A stretch of 53,650 nt of DNA from NCBI GenBank assembly GCA_004356105.1, contig SMYC01000321.1:1-53650 (forward strand), written 5' to 3'. A model generated the notes under the pieces. That model saw only the letters and a list, made by a program, of their open reading frames with translations, searched no databases and had not been told where the DNA came from. Position numbers and translations under genes: made by a program. This document shows positions 1 through 7,962 of this stretch, piece after piece. The DNA is from Acidobacteriota bacterium (GTDB lineage Bacteria; Acidobacteriota; Vicinamibacteria; Marinacidobacterales; SMYC01). Position 1 is the first letter of the stretch, and every line of letters begins with the position of its first letter.

Positions 1-31
1 ATTCAAATAGCAGCGGCCGCATGAGAGCTCC

Positions 32-46
32 CCCGCGATTCGCGGG
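32..46. other. Short GC-rich hairpin at left edge
   Basis: CCCGCG, a 3-nt loop ATT, then CGCGGG form a perfect 6-bp stem just downstream of the tRNA gene on the minus strand. No T-run follows on either strand, so it is not a clear intrinsic terminator. Nothing else is recognisable in bases 1-89. Confidence 0.35.
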
Positions 47-89
47 CGTCGCAGCGGAGTTGATCATCGTGCACCCAATCCTTGTAAGT

Positions 90-166
90 TGGTGGAGCTG
101 ACGGGGTTCGAACCCGTGGCCTCCTGAATGCCATTCAGGCGCGCTCCCAGCTGCGCCACAGCCCCA
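90..166 (-). tRNA. tRNA-Ala(GGC)
   Basis: Read on the minus strand, the acceptor stem GGGGCTG pairs with CAGCTCC (one G-T pair) and the 3' CCA is encoded. The anticodon stem CCTGA/TCAGG closes a 7-base loop ATGGCAT, giving anticodon GGC (alanine). The T arm carries GGTTCGAACC. The length is 77 nt including CCA, and all arms of the cloverleaf are present. Confidence 0.95.
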
Positions 167-181
167 CAAAAGGAATCTCTT

Positions 182-211
182 ATCCTAGGCCAAGCCGATG
201 ACTCGAGTCAA
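182..211 (-). promoter_or_regulatory. Sigma-70-type promoter of tRNA-Ala
   Basis: On the minus strand, TTGACT (206-211) and TAGGAT (182-187) are separated by 18 nt. The predicted start is near base 175, about 9 nt before the mature tRNA 5' end, which suits a tRNA gene with a short 5' leader. Confidence 0.55.
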
Positions 212-480
212 CAAAACGAGGGTTTGGCGAGAGGAGTGAATGGAAGCAAGGGCCTAATTAAAGGAGGGTAAAACCAAGGAGTGTTTTTAAGGAAGCGCGC
301 CGCCCGAAGGCGACTGGTGGTCCCAGTCTCATCGGTATTTTATTGGGTATGGGCTCTCGCCCCACTCAAACCATAGTAAGCATAGAACTCGCCATAACGC
401 AAATCCCTATCGTCAACATGTGAAATAGAGAAATTATGTGTAGGTGGAGCGCTTGGCTGAAAATGTTGACTACGAGGGTT
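212..480. other. Intergenic stretch with no recognised gene
   Basis: The stretch lies between the tRNA promoter and the end of the first PilZ gene. It is less GC-rich than the surroundings. I see no ORF with family resemblance, no clear terminator and no repeat here. A short reading frame on the minus strand (366-638) overlaps the PilZ gene and looks like a shadow. Confidence 0.5.
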
Positions 481-870
481 TTAGCTGGATAGATGAGCCC
501 GGAGAGTGACCCCGCTCCTGCGATCCATGAGCTCTTGCAGCGATGTTTCTTGCGGCTCCGTGAGCTCGACAAACCGTATGGCCACGCGATACTTGACCGC
601 CGGCTGGCCGGCCGTGCCGCGATCGAATCCATGCACATAGCTGCGAACGACCTCGATCTCGGCCTCGAAAGCCGCGGCGTCCGACGCCACGACCTTTAGG
701 CGGTAGCGGGTGTTGGCGGCAAGTGTCGAGGGCATCTCGAGGAGCGCTCCGGAGAGCGAAACGTCCACGAGCGGAACGTCGATCGTGGTCTCGATCTTGC
801 CATGCAGCTCGCCCGCAATGGGAACGCGAGGGTGCTCTCGCCGTTCATTTCCTTGCCATGTATCCGACAT
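481..870 (-). CDS. PilZ domain protein (copy 1)
   Basis: A 129-residue cytoplasmic protein made of one PilZ domain, the c-di-GMP receptor fold. The N-terminal loop has the RxxxR motif (REHPR) and the following strand has DxSxxG (DVSLSG), the two ligand-binding signatures, so c-di-GMP binding is expected. I chose the ATG at 870, where the family domain begins. The reading frame stays open to a TTG at 906, but the extra residues do not resemble PilZ. A GGAAGGGA stretch precedes the ATG at a reasonable distance. It stands alone, transcribed towards the tRNA. Two other single-domain PilZ genes lie at 31003-31329 and 35958-36332. The process it controls cannot be read from the sequence. Confidence 0.85.
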   Translation of the reverse strand: MSDTWQGNERREHPRVPIAGELHGKIETTIDVPLVDVSLSGALLEMPSTLAANTRYRLKVVASDAAAFEAEIEVVRSYVHGFDRGTAGQPAVKYRVAIRFVELTEPQETSLQELMDRRSGVTLRAHLSS

Positions 871-960
871 GTGCAGGTCCCTTCCAGCGTAGAAGACGTT
901 GCTCAAATTTTTGGGCTGTAAGGCCCATGATACTCGTTAGATGCAGCGAGCGCAATTTCC

Positions 961-1500
961 AGCATTCAGAATTCAGCGTTCAGGATCCTGGACTCCGCAT
1001 CCAGTTGCGGGCTCGGGTTCAGCTCACGGTGGGCGCCTAATTATTTTTCTCGACGGAGGTTACCGGCTTTCGTTGTCGTCCTATGTCCTTGTGACATGCT
1101 CGAAGGAGGCGACATGATCCAGAATTATCGGAAACTCATTGCTTGGCAAAGAGGAATGGACCTTGCGGAGGCGATTTATCGCGTCACGGCTGAGTTTCCA
1201 TCCGTCGAGCGCTTCGGCTTGTCGCGTCAACTGCGGCGGGCTGCAGTCTCCGTTATCTCCAATATCACCGAAGGCCGGGGCCGGCGGAGCACAAAGGATT
1301 TCAAGCGATTCGTCGATATCGCCTACGGTTCCCTTTGCGAGCTAGAGACCCAGCTTGAACTGGCCGAAAGACTGGATTTCTTTTCGAAGGAAGAGCGCCA
1401 AAGGACCTTGGCACTCGTATCTGAGACAGGCCGACTTCTCAACGGACTGCGCAGAGCCCTAGTCTCAAGGAGCTGAATGCCGCATGCTGAATGCTGGATC
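961..1500. mobile_element. Putative element: four-helix-bundle ORF between inverted 7-nt repeat arrays
   Basis: The left array (963-990) reads CATTCAG, AATTCAG, CGTTCAG, GATCCTG in exact 7-nt register. The right array (1473-1500) reads CTGAATG, CCGCATG, CTGAATG, CTGGATC, also in 7-nt register and in inverted orientation. Between them lies one gene, the four-helix-bundle ORF, whose TGA stop (1474-1476) is part of the first right-hand unit. The right array abuts the stop of the VWA gene at 1499. The arrays are seen directly. Calling the unit mobile is an inference from its organisation and from gene-less arrays of the same heptamer elsewhere in the window. Confidence 0.5.
1114..1476 (+). CDS. 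Four-helix-bundle protein (23S rRNA intervening-sequence protein family)
   Basis: A 120-residue, all-helical protein of the 23S rRNA IVP / four-helix-bundle family (S23-like, related in fold to Avd of diversity-generating retroelements). Typical marks are the opening YRKLIAWQRGMDLA, then LSRQLRRAAVSVISNITEG and the helix that follows. The start is the ATG at 1114, with AAGGAGG ending 4 nt upstream (1103-1109). An earlier in-frame ATG at 1096 lies upstream of that ribosome site. Family members occur inside intervening sequences of 23S rRNA genes and as free-standing genes; their function is not established. Here no rRNA is near, and inverted heptamer arrays flank the gene. Confidence 0.85.
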   Translation: MIQNYRKLIAWQRGMDLAEAIYRVTAEFPSVERFGLSRQLRRAAVSVISNITEGRGRRSTKDFKRFVDIAYGSLCELETQLELAERLDFFSKEERQRTLALVSETGRLLNGLRRALVSRS

Positions 1501-2764
1501 AATGAATCTTGGTCGTCTTCCGCTTCACGTAATCCATCAGCACGTACTGCCCGAGCTGGGCGGGGGTCGTGAAATAGGCCTTGCCTTGCACGATTTCAGT
1601 GACTTTCTTCACGAAGCCCACGAGGGAGTAGTCGCGCGCGAGCATGAACGTGTTGATCATGATCCCTCTTCGGCGGCATTCGACGACCTGTTTGAACGTC
1701 TGGTCGAGGATGAGCGGGTCGAGGCCGAAGGGGTTCTTGTAGATGCGCCCGTCTTCGAGAGTGAGCGCCGAGGGTTTGCCATCCGTAATCATGATGATTT
1801 GGCGCATGTCGGAGCGTTGGCGCATGAGAATTTCTTGCGCGAGCCGGAGCCCCTCCGCCGTGTTCGTGTGGAACGGGCCGACTTGAACTCTCGCGAGGCG
1901 GGACAAGGGCACTTCCTCGGCGCTGTCGTGAAACAGCACCAAATGCAGCTTATCGCCTGGAAATTGAGTGCGGATGAGGTGGGACAGCGCGAGGGTGACG
2001 CGCTTTGCCGGGGTGAAGCGGTCCTCTCCGTACAGGATCATGCTGTGGCTGCAGTCCAGCATGAGCACGGTCGCGCACGAGCTTCGATATTCCGCCTGGT
2101 GCACGTGCAGGTCGTCCGGGATCAAGTTGAGGGGAACACCTAGTCCTTCGCGCCTCACCGCGGACAGAAGCGTGCGCGAGACGTCCAAGTTCAACGTGTC
2201 GCCAAACTCGTAGCGTTTCGAGCTTCCTATGACCTCGACGCCTGTCGAGAGCTCCTGGGTATCGTGCTGGCCGAGGTTCGCGCGCCCCAATCCGCCAAGC
2301 AAGTCTTTGAGCGCTTTGAACCCGAGGAAATCGACCGACTTGTCGGTGAGCTCGAAGCGCATCGAGCGCGGCTCCGACACATCGCCCATCTCGTCCGTGT
2401 CAGCCGGGTAAGGATGACCCGCGGCCGTGAGGTTCGGATCCGGGAGCGTGATGTTCACATAGCCCTCGTCCTGCATGCGCTGGATGATCTCGTCGAGAAT
2501 CTCGCGCAGGCGTGAATCCCCGAAGCTCTCGGCATCTCCCATGAGCCGCTCGATATCCGCCTGGGTGAGCCTTCCTTGCTTGAGGAGCGCTCTCAGGATG
2601 GCCTCGCGGAGCGACTGCATCACGTCGTCCGATAGCTCGTGGAACCCGTACATGTTCTGGAATCCGCTATCGAGAAAGTAGTCCGAGAGCCCTTCGAGCA
2701 AGTCGGTGATATCAAAATCGTCGAACAGGTCGGGGCGATATTTGCTGTACTTGGTCGTGGACAT
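1499..2764 (-). CDS. VWA domain protein, partner of the upstream AAA ATPase
   Basis: A 421-residue cytoplasmic protein with a helical N-terminal half and a C-terminal von Willebrand A domain. The MIDAS motif DCSHS is at residues 237-241, followed by a second MIDAS segment around ITDGKPSAL. There is no signal peptide. It starts 16 nt after the AAA ATPase stop, so the two genes form an operon. The pair matches the MoxR/BchI-ATPase plus VWA arrangement, in which the ATPase remodels or loads metal into a target protein and the VWA subunit acts as adaptor. The target is unknown; no cobalt or magnesium chelatase large subunit is in the window. The stop codon abuts the 7-nt repeat array. Confidence 0.85.
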   Translation of the reverse strand: MSTTKYSKYRPDLFDDFDITDLLEGLSDYFLDSGFQNMYGFHELSDDVMQSLREAILRALLKQGRLTQADIERLMGDAESFGDSRLREILDEIIQRMQDEGYVNITLPDPNLTAAGHPYPADTDEMGDVSEPRSMRFELTDKSVDFLGFKALKDLLGGLGRANLGQHDTQELSTGVEVIGSSKRYEFGDTLNLDVSRTLLSAVRREGLGVPLNLIPDDLHVHQAEYRSSCATVLMLDCSHSMILYGEDRFTPAKRVTLALSHLIRTQFPGDKLHLVLFHDSAEEVPLSRLARVQVGPFHTNTAEGLRLAQEILMRQRSDMRQIIMITDGKPSALTLEDGRIYKNPFGLDPLILDQTFKQVVECRRRGIMINTFMLARDYSLVGFVKKVTEIVQGKAYFTTPAQLGQYVLMDYVKRKTTKIH

Positions 2765-2780
2765 CGGCCTAGTCCTAACT

Positions 2781-4238
2781 TTAGTTCAAATGCGACTTGG
2801 TGTGATCGAGCGGCTCCTCATAGCCGACCTCCGGCTGCCGCTCCTCGTTGCGATGGTAGCCGCGCTCGTGGTTTCTCGAAATCTTCTTTACGCCGGCCAG
2901 CCCTTCCAAAAGAAACTCGGCGGCGGAAACACGCTCGGGCGTCGAGGATCGCTCCGTCACCTGAACAACGGATGTACGGGCGAGAAGGCCTGGGATCTCT
3001 GAAAGGGCTTGCAGAATTTCTTCCGAAGACGCGGTCTCCGGCACGCGGCAATAGCCGCCGCCGTCGAACCATTCGATGACGCTCTCAAAATCCTCGCTCG
3101 AGGCGTATTTCTGAAAGGCTTCGCCGATGGCGCGCTTGATGAGGTCTCGAGCGACGACATCCGCACCTTTGAGCTCCCCTTCATATTCGAGCTCGAGCTT
3201 CCCCGTGATTGCGGGAAGCGAGGCATAGACGTCCGAAACGCGGAGCGCCGTGGCGGCCTCGCCACGCTCGATCGCGCGACGCTCGGCATTGGAGATGACG
3301 CTTTCGAGCAGCGAGATCGGGAGCCGCTGGCTGACCCCCGACCGCTTGTCGACGCGCCGATCCGCGCGCGCTTGGATGGCCACTTCCTCGACGATTTCCC
3401 GAAGGTAATGCGGAATGTGAAGAACGTCGCGTCCCGCGCGGTCGGTCCAAGCCTCGTCCTTCGTAATCGCGATGGACTCTTCGAGCGTCGCTGGGTAGTG
3501 GGTACGGATCTCCGATCCGATGCGGTCCTTGAGCGGCGTTATGATCCGCCCCCGCGCCGTATAGTCTTCAGGATTCGCGGTAAAGACCATCAAGATATCG
3601 AGCGGCAAGCGGAGCGGGTAGCCTTTTATCTGAATGTCCCCCTCTTGAAGGATGTTGAACAAACCCACCTGGATCTTCCCAGCGAGGTCGGGGAGCTCGT
3701 TGATCGCGAAGATTCCGCGATGTGCGCGCGGTACGAGGCCGTAATGGATGGTGAGCTCATCGGAAAGATCGAGCCCGCTTCTGGCGGCGCGGATGGGGTC
3801 GAGGTCACCGATCATGTCGGCGATGGTCACATCTGGCGTCGCCAGTTTCTCGACATATCGGTCTTCGCGATGGAGCCACCGGAGCGGCGTGTCGACGCCC
3901 TTTTCCGCGACGAGCTTTTTGCACGCGCTGCAGATCGGGGCGTGCGGGTCGTCGTGGATCTCGCAACCCTCAATGACCGGGATCTCCTCGTCGAGGAATC
4001 GGGTCAAGCCTCGGAGCATCCTTGTTTTAGCTTGGCCGCGGAGCCCCAGGAGAATGAAATGGTGCCGCGACAGGAGCGCGTTTACGACCTGGGGAATGAC
4101 GGTATCGCCGTAGCCGACGATTCCGGGAAAAAGCTCCTCGCCCGAGCTCATCTTCTGGATCAAGTTGTCGCGGATCTCGTCGCGCACGCCGCGCCGTTGA
4201 CGATTCTGCAGTTCACCGAGGGTCTGGGCTTTGCTCAT
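2781..4238 (-). CDS. AAA+ ATPase of the magnesium chelatase (BchI/ChlI)-like class
   Basis: About 485 residues from the ATG at 4238 (an upstream in-frame ATG at 4262 adds 8). The P-loop GLRGQAKT lies at residues 65-72. A cysteine pair (CSAC) sits in the loop that follows. The Walker B region reads GIFAINELPD, with Asn where the Asp of the usual DE pair would be. A sensor region with FTANPEDYT follows. The rest is helical with a small C-terminal domain. It is co-transcribed with the VWA gene downstream. A TATAAT sequence ends only a few nucleotides before the 4238 ATG, so the transcript may be leaderless. The family is confident; the substrate of the complex is unknown. Confidence 0.85.
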   Translation of the reverse strand: MSKAQTLGELQNRQRRGVRDEIRDNLIQKMSSGEELFPGIVGYGDTVIPQVVNALLSRHHFILLGLRGQAKTRMLRGLTRFLDEEIPVIEGCEIHDDPHAPICSACKKLVAEKGVDTPLRWLHREDRYVEKLATPDVTIADMIGDLDPIRAARSGLDLSDELTIHYGLVPRAHRGIFAINELPDLAGKIQVGLFNILQEGDIQIKGYPLRLPLDILMVFTANPEDYTARGRIITPLKDRIGSEIRTHYPATLEESIAITKDEAWTDRAGRDVLHIPHYLREIVEEVAIQARADRRVDKRSGVSQRLPISLLESVISNAERRAIERGEAATALRVSDVYASLPAITGKLELEYEGELKGADVVARDLIKRAIGEAFQKYASSEDFESVIEWFDGGGYCRVPETASSEEILQALSEIPGLLARTSVVQVTERSSTPERVSAAEFLLEGLAGVKKISRNHERGYHRNEERQPEVGYEEPLDHTKSHLN

Positions 4239-4317
4239 GATCGGATTATAGCCTGATGCCATCTGGGAGACGCTAGTGGTGGTACGCGGGTGCTGGTTGA
4301 GTTAAGCTTCTCTCGAA

Positions 4318-4908
4318 ATGTTTCGGTTCGTTTTCCGCATGGTTTTTAGAGCGATCACGCTCGTGATACTCGCGGGCACGGCCTTCGTTTTGTACAACCT
4401 TTACGAGTCCGGGCAGCTTCCTGTCCTAAAGCGCCTCATCGAAGATACGGCCGTGACCGCTTCGGTCCGCGCGGGGTTCGCCATCCACCGGGACTTGGCC
4501 GATCGGCCCATCGACGTATCAACGACCGGAAACGTCGTCACGCTTTCGGGGCGCGTCGCATCCGAAGAAGAGAAGGCCGAGGCCGAGGCGATAGCGGCGA
4601 CGATCGAAGGGGTCGACGAGATCGCGAATCATCTCGAGATCGAGCCTGGGCTCGAAGATACCGACGGCGAAACGCGCAAAAGCTTCGGTGAGCGGCTCGA
4701 TGACGCCGCGCTTCTCGCGAAAATACGCACGGCCCTTCATCTCGACAGAGAAGTCCGCAAGCTGGATGTCGATATACGCGTCTCGTCGGGCCAGGTCATC
4801 CTGAGAGGTGAGATCCCATCCGAGGCGCTGATGGAGCGCATACGGACGCGGGTGGCGAGCGTCCGCGGCGTCGAGCGTCTCGAAGACGAGCTCGAGCTAA
4901 AAGAGTAG
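4318..4908 (+). CDS. Membrane-anchored protein with two BON domains
   Basis: A 196-residue protein with one N-terminal transmembrane helix (about residues 8-28), then two BON domains (roughly 42-108 and 125-194). Each BON domain shows the pattern of a hydrophobic beta strand, G-x-V-x-L-x-G and a C-terminal helix (NVVTLSGRV; GQVILRGEI). BON domains are thought to bind phospholipid or envelope surfaces, as in OsmY, so an envelope maintenance role is likely. It stands divergently from the AAA ATPase gene. GC-rich repeats follow the stop codon. Confidence 0.85.
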   Translation: MFRFVFRMVFRAITLVILAGTAFVLYNLYESGQLPVLKRLIEDTAVTASVRAGFAIHRDLADRPIDVSTTGNVVTLSGRVASEEEKAEAEAIAATIEGVDEIANHLEIEPGLEDTDGETRKSFGERLDDAALLAKIRTALHLDREVRKLDVDIRVSSGQVILRGEIPSEALMERIRTRVASVRGVERLEDELELKE

Positions 4909-4934
4909 CTCAACAAGCGCCCGAAGGGCGGATC

Positions 4935-4985
4935 GGGCTCGCCCGCCGAAGCCCGAAGGGCGAAGGCGGGAAGGGCGAAGGCGGG
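4935..4985. repeat. GC-rich repeat, copy A (inverted relative to copy B)
   Basis: Bases 4935-4970 match the reverse complement of 5487-5522 at 34 of 36 positions. The unit carries CCGAAGCCCGAAGGGCGAAGG, whose GAAGG/GCGAAGG motif is partly repeated again at 4971-4985. It lies between the BON gene and the end of the response regulator gene. Confidence 0.8.
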
Positions 4986-5345
4986 CTAGTCTTTTTTGAG
5001 GCTGGCCACGAGGTCCTCCGGGTCGAACGGTTTTTCCAAGTAGCCGTGGAGAGCGAGCTCGTTCACCTGTTGGCGGATCGCGCTGCAGCCAAAGCCCGTC
5101 ATGAGTACCGAGCGCATATCTGGATGGAGCGCTTTCGCCGTATGGACGAGGTCGAGCCCCGTTCCGCCGGGAAGGTCGAGGTCGGTGACGAGGGTGTCGA
5201 AGAGCTCGCCACGGATGAGCTGAAGCGCGCGCTGAAACTCCGCGACCGCCACGACGTCAAACCCAGCTTGCTCGAGGAAAATCGTCAGAGTTCGGCGCAT
5301 GGATGCGTTGTCTTCTACGATGAGAACACGTTGTGGGTCGGTCAT
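4986..5345 (-). CDS. Single-domain response regulator
   Basis: A 119-residue receiver domain with no output domain. The acidic pair E11/D12, phospho-acceptor D55 (TDLDLPG), T83 and K105 (EKPF) are all in place, so it should be phosphorylated and act through protein contacts, as CheY-like or Spo0F-like proteins do. A candidate sigma-54 promoter lies just upstream (5361-5376). Its predicted start site is only about 5 nt before the ATG, so the message would be almost leaderless. No kinase is adjacent; the nearest is the NtrB-like kinase at 6129-7931. Inverted GC-rich repeats flank the gene. Confidence 0.9.
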   Translation of the reverse strand: MTDPQRVLIVEDNASMRRTLTIFLEQAGFDVVAVAEFQRALQLIRGELFDTLVTDLDLPGGTGLDLVHTAKALHPDMRSVLMTGFGCSAIRQQVNELALHGYLEKPFDPEDLVASLKKD

Positions 5346-5360
5346 TTGACTTCGTTAACA

Positions 5361-5376
5361 AGCAAGAGACGTACCA
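5361..5376 (-). promoter_or_regulatory. Candidate sigma-54 promoter of the response regulator
   Basis: On the minus strand TGGTAC, 5 nt, TTGCT gives GG-N10-GC, matching the -24/-12 consensus TGGCAC-N5-TTGCW at all but one listed position. The GC of the -12 element is at 5362-5363, which puts transcription start near 5350 and the start codon at 5345. Confidence 0.65.
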
Positions 5377-5486
5377 AATTGGGGCCAAGGTGTAAGCCGC
5401 AGCAGACAAACAACTTGAAGAAACTGGCTTCCGGGACCGTATTAAATACTGTCACTCGAGTGCCACACATGCGTCACTTTTTGCCA

Positions 5487-5547
5487 CCCGCCTTCGCCCT
5501 TCGGGCTTCGGTGGGCAAGCCCGTTTCGGACTTCGGCGGGCGAGCCC
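5487..5547. repeat. GC-rich repeat, copy B
   Basis: Bases 5487-5522 are the inverted counterpart of 4935-4970 with two mismatches. A further partial copy (5531-5547) is the exact reverse complement of 4935-4951. With copy A it brackets the response regulator and its sigma-54 promoter. Confidence 0.8.
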
Positions 5548-5566
5548 TTCGGGGTTTGGGCAGCGA

Positions 5567-6118
5567 TTAGGGGCGGGTCGAGCGCTCGACGTCCTCAGCG
5601 AGGATGAGGCCCTTGTCGATGAGGAAGACGGCGCGCCGCACATCCCCTTCATCGAGGGCCCGTTGCGCCTGAGCCACGAAGCCACGGGCCGCCGAGAATT
5701 GCTGCCGCTGCCTGTCGGAAAGCTCGCGCGCCCTCAGCGCGCTCATGAGTGAGCTCGCGCGCTCGAGCTTCGCCGAGAGCTCCGGGTCAAGACGCTCGCT
5801 CCCGGCGCGCTCCCGCGCAGGCGGCTCGGGGGCTGGGTCGGGAGGCTCGGGTGGTGGCGGAGCCGGGGGGTTGCTTTTGGGCCCCTCGTCAGGGCGGGGT
5901 TCGGGCTCCACTTCCACGACAGGTTCTTCAGCGAGCCGTGTCTCTTCGGGGGCTTCAGGCTCCGGACGGTCCTCGCTCACTGGCGTCGATGCTGCAGCTG
6001 GCGGGCGCGGGAAATCCGCTCGTGTGGCGCGCCAACATCCCGCCAAGACGCTGAGCACGAGCCAAGAGCCTAGTAAGCCCAGGACGCTTCGCAGAAGACC
6101 CCTCATGTGACGTGGCAC
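5567..6118 (-). CDS. Proline-rich lipoprotein with a helical C-terminal domain
   Basis: 183 residues. A hydrophobic signal ends in the lipobox LAGC with the lipidated Cys at residue 28. Residues about 40-105 form a Pro/Glu-rich spacer (EPEPRP, PPAPPPPEPPDP), and a charged helical segment about 110-183 holds paired helices resembling a TPR-like hairpin. It is the last gene of the run GTPase, NtrC-like regulator, kinase, lipoprotein, starting about 10 nt after the kinase stop. I do not recognise a family. An envelope-anchored sensor or scaffold role beside the kinase is a guess from context. Start at 6118; an ATG at 6106 is also possible. Confidence 0.7.
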   Translation of the reverse strand: MPRHMRGLLRSVLGLLGSWLVLSVLAGCWRATRADFPRPPAAASTPVSEDRPEPEAPEETRLAEEPVVEVEPEPRPDEGPKSNPPAPPPPEPPDPAPEPPARERAGSERLDPELSAKLERASSLMSALRARELSDRQRQQFSAARGFVAQAQRALDEGDVRRAVFLIDKGLILAEDVERSTRP

Positions 6119-6128
6119 CCGACTTCCA

Positions 6129-7931
6129 TCACGCGCGCATCTCCGGAAGGTGGATCGTGAACCGCGTGCCGTTTCCCTTCTCTGATTCTACCGTGATTTC
6201 GCCGCCGTGGAGTTGGACGATCCGATAGACCATCGAGAGCCCGATCCCGCTGCCCTTTTTCTTCGTTGTCACGTAAAGGTCGAAGATCTTCTCGAGCATT
6301 TCCGGCTCGATGCCCACCCCGCTATCCGCGACGACGATCTCGACCCCGTCCTCCGTGCGCGACGCCTCGACGTGGAGCCGGCCTCCGTGAGGCATGGCTT
6401 CCTCGGCATTCTGTACGAGGTTCAAAAAGACCTGCTGCAGGAGCTCGCGGTCGCCATGAACAGGGGGAAGCTCCTCTGCGACCTTGGTCTCGATCTCGAT
6501 GCCGCTGGCTTTCGCCTCTGCCGAGACCAGTCTTTCGACCTCGTCGAACAGCTCCCGTAACGGAACCGACGTCAATTGCAGGTCCTCGGGACGCGTGAAG
6601 CGCAAGAATCCCTGGATGACTTGATCGAGCCGGCGAATCTCTTTCTCGAGCGTATCGAGCGAGGCTTGCGTTTCCGGAGAGGCCCGCTTTAGTCTCTCCC
6701 TCAAGAGCGCGACATGGATCACCATGGCGTTGAGCGGGTTCTTGATCTCGTGCGCGACGCCCGAGGTCAGCTTTCCGAGCGCGGCGAGCTTTTGCGCGTA
6801 GGAGAGCTGAGAGCCGAGACGCGAGAGCTTCTCCATGTCGCGCGCACTCACCATCACGCCGGAGACGCCGCTCTCGTCGCGCAGGACTTGCGCGCTCAGC
6901 GCATAGACGACGGGCCGCTGTCCGTTCGCGATCGTTTTGTCGACAGGCCCGACGGGCTCGTCGCCTTCGAGCGCCGTCTTGACGATCTCCGCCACCGGAT
7001 GCTCTTCCGGAAAAAAGTCCGCGAAGAGTTTCCCCTGAATCTCGTCTCGCCCGAGACCGAGAAGCTCCGCGGCGCGCTCATTCAACGACAAGACGCGCCC
7101 CTCGTTACTAAAAACTAGAACGGCGTCCGAGAGCCCCCCGAGCATCGTCGACAGCCAGCTCGCATCGTTCTCGCGGGCGCTCCTTTGGTCATCGAGCCTT
7201 TGACTCATGCTTGCGAAAAACTCCGCGATGCGGCTTACATCCGATTCGCTCTGAAAATCGAGGGGTGGTTCGCCGTCCACGGGTTGGAAGCGGCCGAGCT
7301 CGCGGCGCAGCAGCTCGATCGGAGCCCACAGCCAATTCGCGAAAAACAGCGACGCAAAAAAAGCAGCGACGACAGCGCTCGTCGCAAGCAGCACGTTCTG
7401 CGTGACCACATTCCAGATCTCTTCTTTCAGGAACAGAGTCGAGATCGCGACGTGCACAGCGCCGAAAGGCTCCCCGTCGCCGTCGTCGAAGGGCATGGCC
7501 ACTTCGAGAACGTTGTGGCCTTGCCTGAGCTCCCAGAGCTGCGCGAGAGGGTTCTTCGCGACGAAGCTCTCGAGCGAAGGCGCCGGCGTGAGCTTGTCTC
7601 CGAGCTCGAGGGGATTGCTGTGGACGAGCGCAAAGCCGTCGCGATCCGTCACCGCGACATACATCGTCGTCGCGGAGTAGCCGACGATGCCTTCGGCGTA
7701 ATTGATCAGGGCCGCATCCCAAGTCAAAGCAGAACGGAGCTCCGCCGGCTCGGTTTGACGAATCACCCGTGAGGCCTGATGGCGGAGCGTTTCGGCCAGA
7801 AATCGAGCGCGGGATTCTGTCTCGGCGACCGAGAAGCGGACGAGCGCCGTCAGGTTTACGAGGCTCGTGGCCAAGGCGACGGCGGCCGCTACGAGCGTGA
7901 GGCCCGCGATTTGTTTTCTCCGAAATCCCAC
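6129..7931 (-). CDS. Membrane sensor histidine kinase (NtrB/PilS-like output)
   Basis: 600 residues. Transmembrane helices at about 8-30 and 178-203 enclose a periplasmic sensor region of about 145 residues. A HAMP-like linker follows (about 204-255), then a PAS domain (about 262-365), a HisKA domain with the phospho-accepting His394 in GVAHEIKNPL, and a HATPase domain with N508, the DSGVG box at 536-540 and GSGIGL near 560-565. It lies 31 nt downstream of the NtrC-type regulator, its likely partner. It should sense an envelope signal and control sigma-54-dependent transcription. Ligand and regulon are unknown. The PilS/PilR analogy rests on gene context only. Confidence 0.92.
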   Translation of the reverse strand: MGFRRKQIAGLTLVAAAVALATSLVNLTALVRFSVAETESRARFLAETLRHQASRVIRQTEPAELRSALTWDAALINYAEGIVGYSATTMYVAVTDRDGFALVHSNPLELGDKLTPAPSLESFVAKNPLAQLWELRQGHNVLEVAMPFDDGDGEPFGAVHVAISTLFLKEEIWNVVTQNVLLATSAVVAAFFASLFFANWLWAPIELLRRELGRFQPVDGEPPLDFQSESDVSRIAEFFASMSQRLDDQRSARENDASWLSTMLGGLSDAVLVFSNEGRVLSLNERAAELLGLGRDEIQGKLFADFFPEEHPVAEIVKTALEGDEPVGPVDKTIANGQRPVVYALSAQVLRDESGVSGVMVSARDMEKLSRLGSQLSYAQKLAALGKLTSGVAHEIKNPLNAMVIHVALLRERLKRASPETQASLDTLEKEIRRLDQVIQGFLRFTRPEDLQLTSVPLRELFDEVERLVSAEAKASGIEIETKVAEELPPVHGDRELLQQVFLNLVQNAEEAMPHGGRLHVEASRTEDGVEIVVADSGVGIEPEMLEKIFDLYVTTKKKGSGIGLSMVYRIVQLHGGEITVESEKGNGTRFTIHLPEMRA

Positions 7932-7962
7932 CGGATTGAGGCTCCCCTCTATTCGGGCCGTT

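Noticed and set aside
3009..4256. Long open frame on the plus strand across the AAA ATPase gene (415 codons)
   Set aside because: It is the antisense shadow of a gene with clear AAA motifs. GC-rich codon use keeps the complementary frame open. No family resemblance and no ribosome site.
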